DNA of 7,008 bases, from the NCBI GenBank assembly GCA_036274645.1, contig DASUFH010000439.1, forward strand, positions 1 through 7,008, given 5' to 3'. The position numbers and the translations under genes were made by a program. This document shows, piece by piece, positions 1 through 6,553 of the stretch. Within the stretch, counting starts at the first letter, position 1; the number at the start of each line of letters is the position of its first letter. The notes under the pieces are model-generated. The model saw only the letters and a list, made by a program, of their open reading frames with translations. It did no database searches and was not told the origin of the DNA. This DNA comes from DASUFH01 sp036274645 (GTDB taxonomy: Bacteria > Acidobacteriota > Terriglobia > 20CM-2-55-15).

Positions 1-624
1 GAAGCCGTCAGCGCCATCGGCCTGGTGGGCTACCGCGAAGCGCGTCCCGACCTGGAGGGACTGTTCAAGCAGGACACGTCACTCAAGATTTTTGCCGTGA
101 AGATCGAACGCGACCGTGAACTGCGACGCCGTTCGCTGGAATCCCTGGCGCTGCTGGCCGATCCGGCCTCCCAGCCGCTGTTTGAGTCGGTGCTCAACGA
201 CCAGGAAGACAGCACCCGCGAACTGGCCGCCGAAGGACTGGCCCGGCTGAAATATTCCTCTCCGGTTCTGAGGGAACGTTTTGAGACCGAGAAGAAGGCC
301 AACGTCAAGGTTGCCCTCGCGTTCGCGCTGGTCGAGAGCGGGCAGATCAACTATTTCGGCGATATCGCCAACGCGCTGGGAACCGGGCAAAACTATCAGG
401 CCGAAGCGTATCTGTACGAACTGGGCAAATACGAAAACCGGCTCAATGAGATGCACCCGTTTCTCAAGAGTTCCAACCCCAAGGTTCGCGCCGGCATGAT
501 TCGCGTTCTGGGGTCGATCGGCGATCCGTCGTCGAAGCCCCTGATTCAGGCGCTCACCACGGATCCCAACGATGACGTGGTCCGCGAAGCCCTCGACGCC
601 CTGCGCCGCTACAATGCTCGCTGA
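1..624 (+). CDS. HEAT-repeat protein, 3' part (5' end outside window)
   Basis: The reading frame is open from the first base to a TGA at 622-624, giving 207 residues with no N-terminus; the gene therefore starts to the left of the window. The residues form helical pairs typical of HEAT / PBS-lyase-like repeats. Clear units lie at about 40-66 (pattern LRRRSLESLALLADPAS), 72-90 (TRELAAEGLARL) and 159-207 (PKVRAGMIRVLGSIGDPSS, then VVREALDALRRY), each with the Asp-Pro or Gly-Asp turn between helices. Such repeats make curved solenoids that bind other proteins; no catalytic motif is visible and the partner cannot be told. The stop is 15 bases before the accD start, so the two genes are probably co-transcribed. 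The fragment cannot show whether other domains or a signal peptide precede it. Confidence 0.85.
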   Translation, partial: EAVSAIGLVGYREARPDLEGLFKQDTSLKIFAVKIERDRELRRRSLESLALLADPASQPLFESVLNDQEDSTRELAAEGLARLKYSSPVLRERFETEKKANVKVALAFALVESGQINYFGDIANALGTGQNYQAEAYLYELGKYENRLNEMHPFLKSSNPKVRAGMIRVLGSIGDPSSKPLIQALTTDPNDDVVREALDALRRYNAR

Positions 625-639
625 AACGGACGGATATTC

Positions 640-1494
640 ATGACCTGGTTCAAGCGGGAAAAAAGGCCGATCGAGAGTACTGAAGAAGACCGTCGTGTCC
701 TGACCGAAGGACTCTGGATCAAATGCGACGGTTGCAAGGAGGCGCTCTGGCGCAAGGACCTCGAGTCCAATCTGAACGTGTGTCCCAAGTGTGGACATCA
801 CTACAAGATTTCCGCCATGGAGCGCCTCAATCTGCTCCTCGACGATGGCTGGACCGAACTCGACGCCAGTCTGCACGCCACCGATCCCCTCAATTTCGTG
901 GCCGCCAAATCCTACAAGGCCAGTCTCGACGCCCTGCCGGCGAAGCTGGGCGTTCAGGAAGCGGTGCTTTCCGGCCACGGCACTCTGGAGGGGATTCCGG
1001 TGTACGTGTCGGCCATGGAGTACGCGTTCATCGGCGGCTCCATGGGATCGGTCGTCGGAGAAAAGATCACCCGCGCCATTGAATACGCCGTCGCCGGCAA
1101 TGCGCCGCTGATTGTCGTCTCCTGTTCGGGCGGCGCGCGCATGCAGGAAGGCGCGCTCAGCCTGATGCAGATGGCCAAAATTTCTTCGGCCCTGGCCTGG
1201 CTGCACGGCAAACGGCTTCCGTACATTTCCGTGCTGACGGATCCCACCACCGGCGGTGTGACAGCCAGCTTCGCCATGCTGGGCGATCTCAATATTTCCG
1301 AACCGGGCGCGTTGATCGGCTTTGCCGGTCCGCGGGTCATCGAGCAGACCATCCGGCAGAAGTTGCCTGCGGGCTTTCAGCGCGCAGAGTTCCTGCTGGA
1401 GCATGGAATGGTAGACATGATTGTCGCGCGCAAGGATCTGAAAGCGATGATCGCCAACGCGCTGCGACTGCTATGGCAAAGCCGGTCGGTGTAA
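640..1494 (+). CDS. accD: Acetyl-CoA carboxylase carboxyltransferase subunit beta
   Basis: With AccA, this protein forms the carboxyltransferase that moves the carboxyl group from carboxybiotin to acetyl-CoA, making malonyl-CoA for fatty acid synthesis in the cytoplasm. The 284-residue product is complete (the E. coli protein is about 304). An N-terminal four-cysteine zinc ribbon is present, with C29-x2-C32 and C48-x2-C51. The crotonase-like carboxyltransferase core follows: the GGSMGSVVGEK stretch at about 132-142, the SCSGGARMQEG oxyanion and acyl-CoA loop at 161-171, and the conserved segments TDPTTGGVTAS and GFAGPRVIEQT further on. The ATG at 640 gives the usual MTWF-K/R N-terminus; the ribosome binding site is weak. 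The gene lies 15 bases after a HEAT-repeat gene and overlaps trmFO. accA is not in the window. Confidence 0.98.
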   Translation: MTWFKREKRPIESTEEDRRVLTEGLWIKCDGCKEALWRKDLESNLNVCPKCGHHYKISAMERLNLLLDDGWTELDASLHATDPLNFVAAKSYKASLDALPAKLGVQEAVLSGHGTLEGIPVYVSAMEYAFIGGSMGSVVGEKITRAIEYAVAGNAPLIVVSCSGGARMQEGALSLMQMAKISSALAWLHGKRLPYISVLTDPTTGGVTASFAMLGDLNISEPGALIGFAGPRVIEQTIRQKLPAGFQRAEFLLEHGMVDMIVARKDLKAMIANALRLLWQSRSV

Positions 1495-2792
1495 TCGGCG
1501 GCGGCCTCGCCGGCGCGGAGGCGGCATGGCAGCTGGCCTCGCGCGGCGTCCCGGTCCGCCTGTATGAGATGCGCCCGGTCGTCAAAACGCCGGCCCACGA
1601 GTCGAGCGATCTGGCCGAGATCGTTTGCAGCAATTCCTTCAAGTCCGATCAACCGCACAACGCTTCCTGGCTCCTGAAAGAGGAACTCCGGCGCATGGGG
1701 TCGATCCTGATGCGCCTCGCCGACCAGACCCGGGTGCCGGCCGGCGCGGCCCTTGCCGTCGATCGCACGCGGTTTGCCGCGGCTGTGACCGACGCGATTT
1801 CCAGCCATCCCGGAATTGAATTGGTTCGGGAGGAAGTTCGCGAGATCCCCACCGAAGGCGTGACCATCATCGCCAGCGGGCCGCTGACTTCGGGGGCGCT
1901 CTCGGAGTCCATTCGCCGGTTCTGCGGATCCGAGCACCTGTATTTCTACGATGCGATCAGCCCCATCGTCGAAGCGGACAGCCTCGACATGACCCGAATC
2001 TATCGGGCCAGCCGCTACGGCAAGGCGGAGAGCGATTACCTCAACTGTCCCATGGACCGCGAGCAGTACGACCGCTTCTACGACGCGCTGGTGAGCGCCG
2101 AAAGCGTGCCGATCCACGAGTTCGAGGATCCGAAGTACTTCGAGTCGTGCCTGCCGATCGAGGAGCTCGCGCGCCGCGGTCGCGACACGCTGCGGTTCGG
2201 GCCCATGCGTCCGGTGGGGCTGCAGGATCCTGCGACCGGGCGCGCGCCCCACGCCGTCGTCCAGCTTCGTCAGGAAGACGCCATGCAGTCCAGCTACAAC
2301 ATCGTGGGCTTCCAGAATCACCTGAAGTTCGATCATCAGCGGCGCGTGTTCCGCCTGATTCCCGGTCTGGAGTCGGCGGAGTTCCTCCGCCTGGGCCAGA
2401 TCCATCGCAATACCTACATCAACGCGCCCGAGACGCTCGAGCGCACGATGGCGGCGCGCCGCGACGGGCGGATCTTTTTCGCCGGACAACTGGCCGGCAC
2501 GGAAGGGTATATCGAGAACATTGCTTCCGGTCTGGTGGCCGGCCTCAACGCCGCCTGCGTCGTCGAGAACCGGCCGCTGCTGCATTTTCCTGAAGAGACC
2601 GCGATTGGCGCCCTCTGCCGCTACGTATCCACGCCGCAGAAGGAGTTCTCCCCGACCAATATCAGCTACGGCCTGCTGCCACCCATCGACGCCGGAAAGC
2701 GCGCGACGAAACAAGAAAAACAACGCCTCGCCGCCGAACGCGCCCTCGACGCGCTCGCGCGGTTCATGTCGGAAACGCATGGGCGGTCATAG
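1473..2792 (+). CDS. trmFO: Methylenetetrahydrofolate--tRNA-(uracil-5-)-methyltransferase
   Basis: TrmFO makes 5-methyluridine at position 54 of the tRNA T-loop, using methylenetetrahydrofolate as carbon donor and FADH2 as reductant. The 439-residue product has the family's usual length. It opens with the FAD dinucleotide-binding glycine motif (VIGGGLAGAE, residues 7-16), followed by YEMRP and the signature IVCSNSFKSD at 50-59. Cys52 and Cys226 (FESCLPIEE) sit where the two functional cysteines of Bacillus TrmFO lie. The C-terminal half has GQLAGTEGYIENIASG, typical of the family and shared with GidA. The ATG at 1473 lies inside accD, overlapping it by 22 bases, with no clear Shine-Dalgarno sequence, so translation is probably coupled to accD. 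The last sense codons (Gly-Arg-Ser) and the TAG stop are read from a palindromic repeat beginning at 2781. Confidence 0.97.
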   Translation: MAKPVGVIGGGLAGAEAAWQLASRGVPVRLYEMRPVVKTPAHESSDLAEIVCSNSFKSDQPHNASWLLKEELRRMGSILMRLADQTRVPAGAALAVDRTRFAAAVTDAISSHPGIELVREEVREIPTEGVTIIASGPLTSGALSESIRRFCGSEHLYFYDAISPIVEADSLDMTRIYRASRYGKAESDYLNCPMDREQYDRFYDALVSAESVPIHEFEDPKYFESCLPIEELARRGRDTLRFGPMRPVGLQDPATGRAPHAVVQLRQEDAMQSSYNIVGFQNHLKFDHQRRVFRLIPGLESAEFLRLGQIHRNTYINAPETLERTMAARRDGRIFFAGQLAGTEGYIENIASGLVAGLNAACVVENRPLLHFPEETAIGALCRYVSTPQKEFSPTNISYGLLPPIDAGKRATKQEKQRLAAERALDALARFMSETHGRS

Positions 2793-2830
2793 ACCGCGCG
2801 GTCTGCTGTAGGGGCGGTCTATGACCGCCC
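2781..2830. repeat. Paired REP-like palindromic element, family A
   Basis: Two hairpins in inverted orientation make up this 50-base unit. The left one is GCGGTC-ATA-GACCGC (2783-2797). The right one is GGGCGGTC-TAT-GACCGCCC (2812-2830), a perfect 8-base stem with a 3-base loop. Between them GACCGCGCGGTC (2792-2803) is itself a perfect palindrome. GTAG at 2808-2811 abuts the foot of the right hairpin, as in REP elements moved by REP-associated tyrosine transposases (known for that class; inferred here). The element starts inside the end of trmFO and provides its stop. It may also act as a weak terminator or mRNA end stabiliser, although no T-run follows. Confidence 0.85.
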
Positions 2831-2855
2831 ACGATTTCAAATTACCAATCATCGC

Positions 2856-2862
2856 AGGAGGT
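2856..2862 (+). promoter_or_regulatory. Strong Shine-Dalgarno site of the methyltransferase gene
   Basis: AGGAGGT matches the 16S rRNA anti-Shine-Dalgarno sequence fully and lies four bases before the ATG at 2867, which fixes the start of the methyltransferase gene. The spacing is slightly short. Confidence 0.8.
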
Positions 2863-2866
2863 CTCT

Positions 2867-3514
2867 ATGCCCATTGATCCGGCAGTCGAGGTTGTTCTCA
2901 ACGAATATGAGGAGCGTTCCGAACGCGAAGCCCGGCGCTGGGCGTCGCTTCCGCAGGAGCAATTCCTCGAAGAACGCGATCAATACCTCCTGGCGGTCGG
3001 CGCGGCGACCGGTTCCTTTATCAACCTTCTGGTGAAGGAAATGAAGGCGCGCGTCATTCTCGAGATCGGCACATCCTACGGCTACTCGACGCTCTGGCTC
3101 GCCGAAGCCGCCCGCGCTGCCGGAGGCCGGATCATCACGCTCGAACTCCAGGCCGCCAAACAGGACTTTGCGCGGAGTCAGCTCGCCAGAACCGGTCTCG
3201 ATGGTTTTGTGGACTTCCGGTCCGGAGACGCTCTCGATCTGTTGCGCAATCTGGAGACGTCCGTCGACTTCGTTCTGCTGGATCTCTGGAAGAACCTCTA
3301 CATTCCCTGTTTCGATCTGTTCTATCCGAAGCTCAATCCCGGCGCGCTCGTGGTTGCCGACAACATGCTCTATCCGGAGAGCGCGCATCCGCACGCCATG
3401 AAATACCGCGAACACGCCCGCGCTGCCGCCGGCATTCAGTCGATGTTGCTTCCCGTTGGACAGGGCATTGAGGTCAGTCGCCTGGTACGCGGCGTCGATC
3501 CGGTTGCGGTCTAG
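2867..3514 (+). CDS. Class I SAM-dependent methyltransferase, O-methyltransferase type
   Basis: The 215-residue product has the fold and length of the small cation-dependent O-methyltransferases related to catechol / caffeoyl-CoA O-methyltransferase. A helical N-terminus (about 1-60) precedes the SAM-binding motif I at 63-73 (ILEIGTSYGYS). An acidic residue after strand 2 follows (TLELQAAK, 91-98), then a strand-4 motif VDFVLLDLWKN at 133-143 and a VVADNM motif at 162-167. D139, D165 and N166 correspond to the metal-site residues of the family. The substrate cannot be told from sequence; small phenolic or catecholic compounds are common for the family. No signal peptide is seen, so it should be cytoplasmic. 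It starts 74 bases after the trmFO stop, with the repeat element between, so it may be transcribed separately. Confidence 0.85.
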   Translation: MPIDPAVEVVLNEYEERSEREARRWASLPQEQFLEERDQYLLAVGAATGSFINLLVKEMKARVILEIGTSYGYSTLWLAEAARAAGGRIITLELQAAKQDFARSQLARTGLDGFVDFRSGDALDLLRNLETSVDFVLLDLWKNLYIPCFDLFYPKLNPGALVVADNMLYPESAHPHAMKYREHARAAAGIQSMLLPVGQGIEVSRLVRGVDPVAV

Positions 3515-3634
3515 GGTTTGGCGGTATGTCGATAGTGTGTAAAGTCTTTGTTAAGGCCTGCGGGGCCCGTCCGGCTCTCTAAAGAGATCACGCCGGCCCG
3601 ATTCGCTTCGTGCTATAACCGATTTTTTCGGGAA

Positions 3635-3659
3635 GGGGCGGTCATAGACCGCCCCTACA
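3635..3659 (-). repeat. REP-like palindromic element, family A, single copy
   Basis: A perfect 9-base stem GGGGCGGTC/GACCGCCCC with loop ATA occupies 3635-3655 and is followed by TACA. Read on the - strand this is TGTAG followed by the hairpin. It matches 24 bases of the right half of the element after trmFO (2807-2830) in opposite orientation, without mismatch. It sits in the 232-base gap between the methyltransferase and the lipoprotein gene. The rest of that gap holds only weak hairpins (for example CCGGC/GCCGG at 3571-3596) and no gene. Confidence 0.85.
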
Positions 3660-3724
3660 TTCGGGCTATGACAACCCTTCCCTTCGTTTCACGTTCGAGA
3701 CAGTAGCTATACAAGGAGCCCCAT

Positions 3725-3730
3725 AGGAGG
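3725..3730 (+). promoter_or_regulatory. Shine-Dalgarno-like site, unusually far from its start codon
   Basis: AGGAGG is a full match but ends 16 bases before the ATG at 3747, more than the usual 5-9. An in-frame TAA at 3738-3740 rules out an earlier start for the lipoprotein, and no later ATG keeps the signal peptide. Either the spacing is functional through mRNA folding or another weak site is used. Confidence 0.45.
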
Positions 3731-3746
3731 AAGCCTATAACGGTAT

Positions 3747-4937
3747 ATGAAGTCTTTAAAACTATCGATCCTCTGCGCGATTCTTGCCTCGATAGCCCCT
3801 TGCCTCACCGGTTGCGGTTCGAAAGACAATCCCGAAAGGAAAAATGAAGTTGCGGGAGAACTGAAATCCCCGTCCCCCGTTCCCTATTACACGCCTGTCG
3901 CGCGTTACATCGCGGGCATGAAGCAACTCGATACCAACGAGTTTTCAGAACTGGAAAAGAGTCCGGAATGGCAGGACTACGCGTCCCGCTTTGACGCCAA
4001 CTGGACGCAGATTGACGTGAAGCGTCTGGCGCCGATGCGGGAATGGGCGAAATCGGAATTGGCCGAAGCGAACGCCGTTCACGAAAATGTGTTCTACCCA
4101 TTTGCCGGCCCCGATTTTCTGACGGCGTACACTTTCTTTCCGCATGGCAGGAACTATGTCTTTATCGGGTTGGAGCCTCCCGGCGACGTGCCCGATCTGA
4201 AGGCCATGGACGACAGGAGCCGCCGCCAGTACTTCCAGTCCTCGTTCGGCGCCCTGCACAATCTGTTTCTGCAGAGCTACTTCATCACAAAGGAAATGAT
4301 GAGTGACCTGCGGAACGATTCGTTCACGGGAACGACTCCGGTGATTCTGATCTTCATGGCGCGCGCCAACAACGAGATCTTGAGCGTCCGGCACGTCGCC
4401 GTGGACGCCGACGGCAAAGTGGTCGAAATCGGCGAAAAGGAAGCGGCTGCCGATCCCGTGCTGCGGAAGTCGCGCGGCGTCAAAATCGATTTCCGGCCGA
4501 ATGGCGAGCGGGAAGCGAGAACGCTGTATTACTTTGCCGCGAATCTGGAAGACGACAGGCTCAAGGACAACCCGGGTTTCGTGAAGTATCTCGACAGTCT
4601 CGGGCCGGTCACGACCTTCGTGAAGTCCGCATCGTACCTCATGCACTACAAGACCTTCGGGATCGTCCGGGACACGTGTCTCAGGCACAGCAATTTCCTG
4701 CTGCAGGATGATTCAGGCATTGCGTATCGATTCTTCGACAGGAAGACGTGGCGTATTGCGCTGTACGGGAAGTACACAATGCCTATCAGGGAATTCCAGA
4801 AGCAGTACGAGAAGGATCTCGCGAAGGCTTACAGGGACCCCGGGGTCAAGAAGCTTCCGTTTGCGGTGGGATATAACACGAGCACCGGCGGTGTGAACAT
4901 GCTGCTGGCGTCCAGGCAGGACGTTCGAACGAACTGA
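3747..4937 (+). CDS. Uncharacterised lipoprotein
   Basis: I cannot assign a function. The 396-residue product begins with a lipoprotein signal peptide: basic MKSLK, a hydrophobic core, and a lipobox L20-T21-G22-C23, so Cys23 should be lipidated and the protein anchored in a membrane facing the periplasm or outside. A polar linker (24-45) precedes the body. Notable stretches are YYTPVARYIAGM (47-58), a Trp-rich helical part with WQDYA and LAPMREWAKSEL (75-105), and VFYPFAGPDFLTAYTFFP (115-132), which looks like a conserved core of a family of unknown function. There is no further membrane segment and no recognised catalytic motif. About a third of its arginines use AGG (9 of 27, plus one AGA), whereas trmFO uses only CGN codons; this hints at a different origin. 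It is convergent with the serine hydrolase gene, and the stop lies in a small AACTG/CAGTT hairpin (4932-4945). Confidence 0.85.
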   Translation: MKSLKLSILCAILASIAPCLTGCGSKDNPERKNEVAGELKSPSPVPYYTPVARYIAGMKQLDTNEFSELEKSPEWQDYASRFDANWTQIDVKRLAPMREWAKSELAEANAVHENVFYPFAGPDFLTAYTFFPHGRNYVFIGLEPPGDVPDLKAMDDRSRRQYFQSSFGALHNLFLQSYFITKEMMSDLRNDSFTGTTPVILIFMARANNEILSVRHVAVDADGKVVEIGEKEAAADPVLRKSRGVKIDFRPNGEREARTLYYFAANLEDDRLKDNPGFVKYLDSLGPVTTFVKSASYLMHYKTFGIVRDTCLRHSNFLLQDDSGIAYRFFDRKTWRIALYGKYTMPIREFQKQYEKDLAKAYRDPGVKKLPFAVGYNTSTGGVNMLLASRQDVRTN

Positions 4938-4979
4938 CCCCAGTTACACAACAGAAACATTTTGGGCCCCCGCCTGCCT

Positions 4980-5074
4980 GTAATTCGGGGACAGCCCCCA
5001 AATAATTCGCCTGAGAAAATCTTGAATCTTTAAGACTCCTCAGGCGAATTATTTGGGGGCTGTCCCCGAATTAC
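4980..5074. repeat. 95-base inverted-repeat element (MITE- or BIME-like), family B
   Basis: Arms 4980-5015 and 5039-5074 are perfect inverted copies of 36 bases, separated by a 23-base AT-richer loop. Each arm begins GTAATTCGGGGACAGCCCCC and contains its own small hairpin GGGG-ACAG-CCCC flanked by AATT repeats, so the element can be read as two REP-like hairpins placed back to back. It lies between two convergent genes and could work as a bidirectional transcription stop, although no T-run borders the stem. The right arm provides the TAA stop codon of the serine hydrolase. No transposase is encoded inside; it is a non-autonomous element or the remnant of one. Confidence 0.9.
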
Positions 5075-6324
5075 CCGGTCTGCAGTTCCCGTCCGACCGC
5101 GGCTTCGAAGTCCTGATACAGCTGAATGCAGTCTTCATCGTAAAACGGCAGGACCTGCATCAGAATGACCGCCGCGATTCCCCGCTGTGGATCCACCCAG
5201 AAGTGAGTATTGAAGATCCCCACCCACGTGTAGCTGCCCGGCGCGCGCAGGTTGGGGTTCTCCTTGTTTGAAGTGGCGATCTGAAATCCGAAACCGAACT
5301 TGTCGCGTCCTGCGCCGATGGGAAACGACCTGGACCAGGACGGATCGGTCGTCACCTGCTGGCGCACGATGACATCGCCGATCTGGTTGCTGGCCATCGC
5401 CTGTATCGAGGCTGGACGAAGCATCGTTACCGCGCCGGTTTTGCCGTCGTTCAGGAACATCTGCAGGAACCGGATGTAATCCGCCGCGGTCGAGTTCAAA
5501 CCGCCATCCCCGGCGACCCCCCACTGGACTTTTTCCGGATTCGGTTCTTCGACCAGTTTGCCGCTCCGCCGCCGATGGACCGTCGCCAGGCGGTTCATCT
5601 TGTCGGCCGGGACGGCAAAGTCGGTGTCTTCGAGCGCCAGCGCCTTGAAGATCCGTTCCCGGAAGAACTGATCGAGACCCTTTCCGGTGATCTTCTGGAT
5701 GATGACCCCCATCACCCTGGCGCTGGCCCCATAAGTCCACTGGCTTCCCGGCTCGTAAAGCAGGGGCAGTTCGTCGCTGTTTTTTTTCAGTTTCTGCTGG
5801 ATCCTGTTGGCTTCGTCATTGGCGAACGTGTACGCCAGTCCCGACGTGTTCGACAGCAGGTGCCGGATCCGGACCTCCTGCGTGGCTGCTTTTGTGGTGA
5901 ACGCCCCTGTCTTCGGATTGTAAGAGGCGACCACCGGCCGGTTCTTGAACGACGGAATGTATTTCGCAACCGGGTCATCCAGGCTGAGCTTTCCCTCCTC
6001 GATCAGCATCATCGCGGCGACGGTGGTGACGGGTTTCGTCATCGACGCGATACGGAAGATCGCATCCTTCTGCATGGGCTTGTTTTTCGCGACGTCCATC
6101 ATCCCGAACGCGCCCGTATACAGGATGTGATCTTTGTCGGCCACCACGGCCACCACGCCCGGCACAACGTTCCGATCGACGGCGCGGGCCAGCACGGCGT
6201 CGATTGTCGCCGGGCGAACCGTGGACGGGCGGGGCGCGGGAGATTCCCCCGCGCGCCCCGTGAGCATTGCCAGCGCCGAAAGCAGAACGGTGATTGCGAC
6301 AATCCATTGGGGCGTATGTCTCAT
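5071..6324 (-). CDS. Serine hydrolase, beta-lactamase / class C-like esterase fold, exported
   Basis: The 417-residue product starts with a Sec-type signal peptide (MRHTPQ, hydrophobic core to about residue 22, probable cleavage near GRA-GES at 23-28) and has no lipobox, so it should act in the periplasm or outside. The catalytic serine and lysine are in S94-M-T-K97. The second motif is Y198-G-A-S, with Tyr as general base and Ser where penicillin-recognising enzymes have Asn. A conserved GDGGLNSTAADYIRF segment (272-286) and YTWVGIFNTHFWVDP (365-379) in the place of the KTG motif complete the site. These variants suit an esterase / D-amino-peptidase-like enzyme of the EstB type better than a true beta-lactamase; the substrate is unknown. 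The frame is open up to an ATG at 6390, but the ATG at 6324 has a GGAG site 5 bases upstream and leads directly into the signal peptide. Confidence 0.92.
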   Translation of the reverse strand: MRHTPQWIVAITVLLSALAMLTGRAGESPAPRPSTVRPATIDAVLARAVDRNVVPGVVAVVADKDHILYTGAFGMMDVAKNKPMQKDAIFRIASMTKPVTTVAAMMLIEEGKLSLDDPVAKYIPSFKNRPVVASYNPKTGAFTTKAATQEVRIRHLLSNTSGLAYTFANDEANRIQQKLKKNSDELPLLYEPGSQWTYGASARVMGVIIQKITGKGLDQFFRERIFKALALEDTDFAVPADKMNRLATVHRRRSGKLVEEPNPEKVQWGVAGDGGLNSTAADYIRFLQMFLNDGKTGAVTMLRPASIQAMASNQIGDVIVRQQVTTDPSWSRSFPIGAGRDKFGFGFQIATSNKENPNLRAPGSYTWVGIFNTHFWVDPQRGIAAVILMQVLPFYDEDCIQLYQDFEAAVGRELQTG

Positions 6325-6329
6325 GGTTT

Positions 6330-6333
6330 CTCC
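6330..6333 (-). promoter_or_regulatory. Shine-Dalgarno site deciding the serine hydrolase start
   Basis: On the - strand GGAG is followed by five bases and then the ATG at 6324-6322. This supports that start over the in-frame ATGs at 6339 and 6390, which would put a charged stretch in front of the signal peptide. Confidence 0.65.
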
Positions 6334-6542
6334 GATCATTGGCCGCCGTCTCCATGTTGCGGCGTTGGAACGGCTTGCAACAGTGGTCATTCTACCGCGG
6401 TGTCCCGGTCACGACTTCTTCACGGGCTATTCATGAATTGTTCAAACGCGGGTTCTAAATATCTGAGCGAAATATCGCGGACCCGGTCGTCGCGCTGGCG
6501 CTGCCGTACCGGCTTCCCGCTGCCCGCCAGAGAAAGAATCAC

Positions 6543-6548
6543 AGGGAG
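6543..6548 (+). promoter_or_regulatory. Shine-Dalgarno site of the pyruvate kinase-like gene
   Basis: AGGGAG lies five bases before the ATG at 6554 and supports that start. Confidence 0.6.
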
Positions 6549-6553
6549 TATTT

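Larger units (their letters stand above)
6325..6553. other. Divergent intergenic region
   Basis: These 229 bases separate the start of the serine hydrolase (- strand) from the start of the pyruvate kinase-like gene (+ strand) and should hold both promoters. I see no convincing -35/-10 pair, operator palindrome or RNA gene; the most AT-rich part is about 6431-6475. Confidence 0.4.

Noticed and set aside
79..1404. A 441-codon open frame on the - strand opposite the HEAT gene and accD
   Set aside because: The + strand encodes an unmistakable AccD with all motifs; the antisense translation has no recognisable domain and is an expected effect of GC-rich codon usage.
1377..2780. A 467-codon open frame on the - strand opposite trmFO
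   Set aside because: It mirrors trmFO over almost its whole length, and TrmFO motifs fix the coding strand. No domain is visible in the antisense protein.
2781..2830. CRISPR-like or phage attachment site
   Set aside because: There are only inverted palindromes with no regularly spaced direct repeats, and no cas, integrase or tRNA gene is nearby.
3571..3596. Hairpin CCGGC-TCTC / GAGA-GCCGG as a terminator after the methyltransferase
   Set aside because: A four-base bulge interrupts the stem and no T-run follows; the T6 at 3623-3628 is too far away. It is not strong enough to call.
3687..3713. Possible sigma-70-like promoter (TTTCAC, then TATACA) before the lipoprotein
   Set aside because: The spacer would be 15 bases and both boxes match poorly.
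4932..4945. AACTG-ACCC-CAGTT hairpin containing the lipoprotein stop, as a further repeat element
   Set aside because: It has only a five-base stem with no second copy in the window; chance is a sufficient explanation.
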